DNA of 5,457 nt from Cetobacterium sp. UBA6069 (GTDB taxonomy: Bacteria > Fusobacteriota > Fusobacteriia > Fusobacteriales > Fusobacteriaceae), in assembly GCA_002428805.1 (NCBI GenBank), contig DIXX01000079.1, positions 1,728 to 7,184 of the forward strand. The letters are read 5' to 3'. Each line of letters opens with the position of its first letter. The first letter of the stretch is position 1. Below are positions 4,417 to 5,457 of the stretch, one piece after another. Below the pieces are notes generated by a model. That model had not been told where the DNA came from. It made no database searches and saw only the letters and a program-made list of their open reading frames with translations. The translations under genes were made by a program, and so were the position numbers.

Positions 4417-5457
4417 ACTTTTCCATTCTTATTATCTTTCCAGGTTTATTTAAACTATACCCATCTAACTCAGATATTTTCCTCTTGAAAAAATCAGACT
4501 TTAAAAATTCTATAAACCCTTTTATTTTATCACTATTTTTCATTCGAGGATTAACTAAAAAATCGTACTCCTCTTTAGAGATTGAAATAAAATCTAAATC
4601 TGCTATTTTAGCAGCTTCCATTATTCCCAGCCCAACATCAGCAGTTCCGTTTTTTATAGCCATAGCAACATCTAAGTGGGTAGCCATCTCGTAATCGTAT
4701 CCGATTATCTCTTCAGAGTTCATCTCTTCTTTTTTCAAATAGTAATCCAAAAGTATTCTTGTTCCTGATCCTCTTTGTCTATTTACAAACCTAGCTTTTT
4801 TAGAAATAATATCTTTTATCTCTTTTATCCCTAACGGATTTCCTTTTTGAACCATGATTCCTTGAACTCTTTCTACACCTTTTATAAGTATCATATCTTC
4901 ATTCGGAAAATATTTATTTACAAAAGGAACATTGTAAACTCCACTCTCTTCATCTAACATATGAATCGGAGCTATATGAGCATTCTCCTGTTTTATAGCC
5001 AATATACCTCCAAAACTTCCAACATGTGTTGAACAAAGTTTTATAGAATCCCCTATCAAATCCATCACAATATCATGGCTTCCAACCGATATAAGATTAT
5101 CATCAATCTCTTTTATAGATTTTAAAAGTCTTACTTTAACTATCTCTCCAGCCCCTATCCCTTCTACAGCTCTTGGAATCTCTAAAATTCCATCAGCTTT
5201 TGATAAACTTGTGGTAATTCCAGCTCCTCTAGAAAGAGGCATAACTATATACCCATTATCTCCCTTATGTATAGTTACTCTCACAAGCTCTTTATGCTTC
5301 AAAGATGAATTTATATTTTTTCCCAACTTTCCTTCAATACACTTTGTTTCAGAAGAAAGTTTTGTCATATTTTCTAAAAGAGGTTTTAAAAATATATCCA
5401 TTGCTAAATATGCTGACACAGGATACCCTGGAATTCCGATAACTGGTTTTTCATTTA
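4415..5457 (-). CDS. MoeA-type molybdopterin molybdenumtransferase fused to PBP-like domain (partial, 5' end outside window)
   Basis: The minus-strand frame is open from the right edge to TAA (4415-4417), giving about 346 residues of a longer protein. It begins KPVIGIPGYPVSAYLA (about 5449-5402), the signature near the end of the MoeA catalytic region. A MoeA domain IV-like beta region follows, with VRVTIHKGDNGYIVMPL and GAGEIVKVRLL, to about 5120. From about 5104 to 4450 it is a periplasmic-binding-protein-like domain (LysR-substrate/PBP_like type) with SVGSHD, THVGSFGG, GVERVQGIMVQKGNP, NRQRGSGTR, HLDVAMAIKNGTADVGLGI and FLVNPR. Such MoeA-PBP fusions occur in anaerobes. MoeA inserts molybdenum into adenylated molybdopterin in the cytoplasm; the appended domain may sense or hold molybdate or tungstate, or a cofactor intermediate, which is inference. 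The GTG at 5419 is not the start: it encodes the valine of GYPVSA, and conserved sequence continues upstream. About 300 N-terminal residues should lie beyond the window. Confidence 0.92.
   Translation of the reverse strand, partial: NEKPVIGIPGYPVSAYLAMDIFLKPLLENMTKLSSETKCIEGKLGKNINSSLKHKELVRVTIHKGDNGYIVMPLSRGAGITTSLSKADGILEIPRAVEGIGAGEIVKVRLLKSIKEIDDNLISVGSHDIVMDLIGDSIKLCSTHVGSFGGILAIKQENAHIAPIHMLDEESGVYNVPFVNKYFPNEDMILIKGVERVQGIMVQKGNPLGIKEIKDIISKKARFVNRQRGSGTRILLDYYLKKEEMNSEEIIGYDYEMATHLDVAMAIKNGTADVGLGIMEAAKIADLDFISISKEEYDFLVNPRMKNSDKIKGFIEFLKSDFFKRKISELDGYSLNKPGKIIRMEK

Overview
The window is strongly AT-rich, with AGGAGG-type ribosome binding sites, consensus TTGACA/TATAAT promoters and compact operons. 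Two of the proteins carry cleavable signal peptides. Together this suggests a low-GC anaerobe; a Fusobacteriota member (Fusobacterium or Cetobacterium-like) is my best guess, with Clostridia as an alternative. The assignment rests on composition and gene style only.

Left part (1-1240), read on the minus strand: a secreted methionine-rich protein with a ZraP/CnrX-like metal-resistance helical region (826-1230) ends at a hairpin terminator (784-806). Next come a possible decayed gene tail on the plus strand (686-781), a consensus promoter (592-620) and an HxlR-family redox/stress repressor (207-536). Last is the 5' end of an unidentified gene that runs off the left edge (1-86). The 120-base gap between the last two holds a terminator and two inverted repeats that share a TAGGTAACA element.

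Centre (1369-4350), plus strand: a promoter, a cobalamin riboswitch (about 1408-1560) and a tightly packed three-gene ABC importer: substrate-binding protein, FecCD-type permease and ATPase. The genes are joined by a 1-nt stop/start overlap and by a zero-gap junction. The riboswitch makes a corrinoid (vitamin B12 or cobinamide) the most likely cargo, because the protein family alone would equally allow iron-siderophore or heme transport. The likely logic is feedback: when intracellular cobalamin is high, the riboswitch folds and shuts off import.

Right part (4382-5457): a near-perfect bidirectional terminator separates the importer operon from a convergent minus-strand gene. That gene is the C-terminal part of a MoeA-type molybdopterin molybdenumtransferase fused to a periplasmic-binding-protein-like (LysR-substrate/PBP_like) domain. 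It enters from beyond the right edge; the GTG that looks like its start is an internal valine codon of the MoeA signature.

I see no mobile element, CRISPR array, tRNA or rRNA. The genes belong to known families. The less ordinary points are the possible loss of the HxlR divergent target, the paired repeats at 116-201, the hyper-Met protein, and the riboswitch whose closing stem stops 2 nt before the Shine-Dalgarno sequence.
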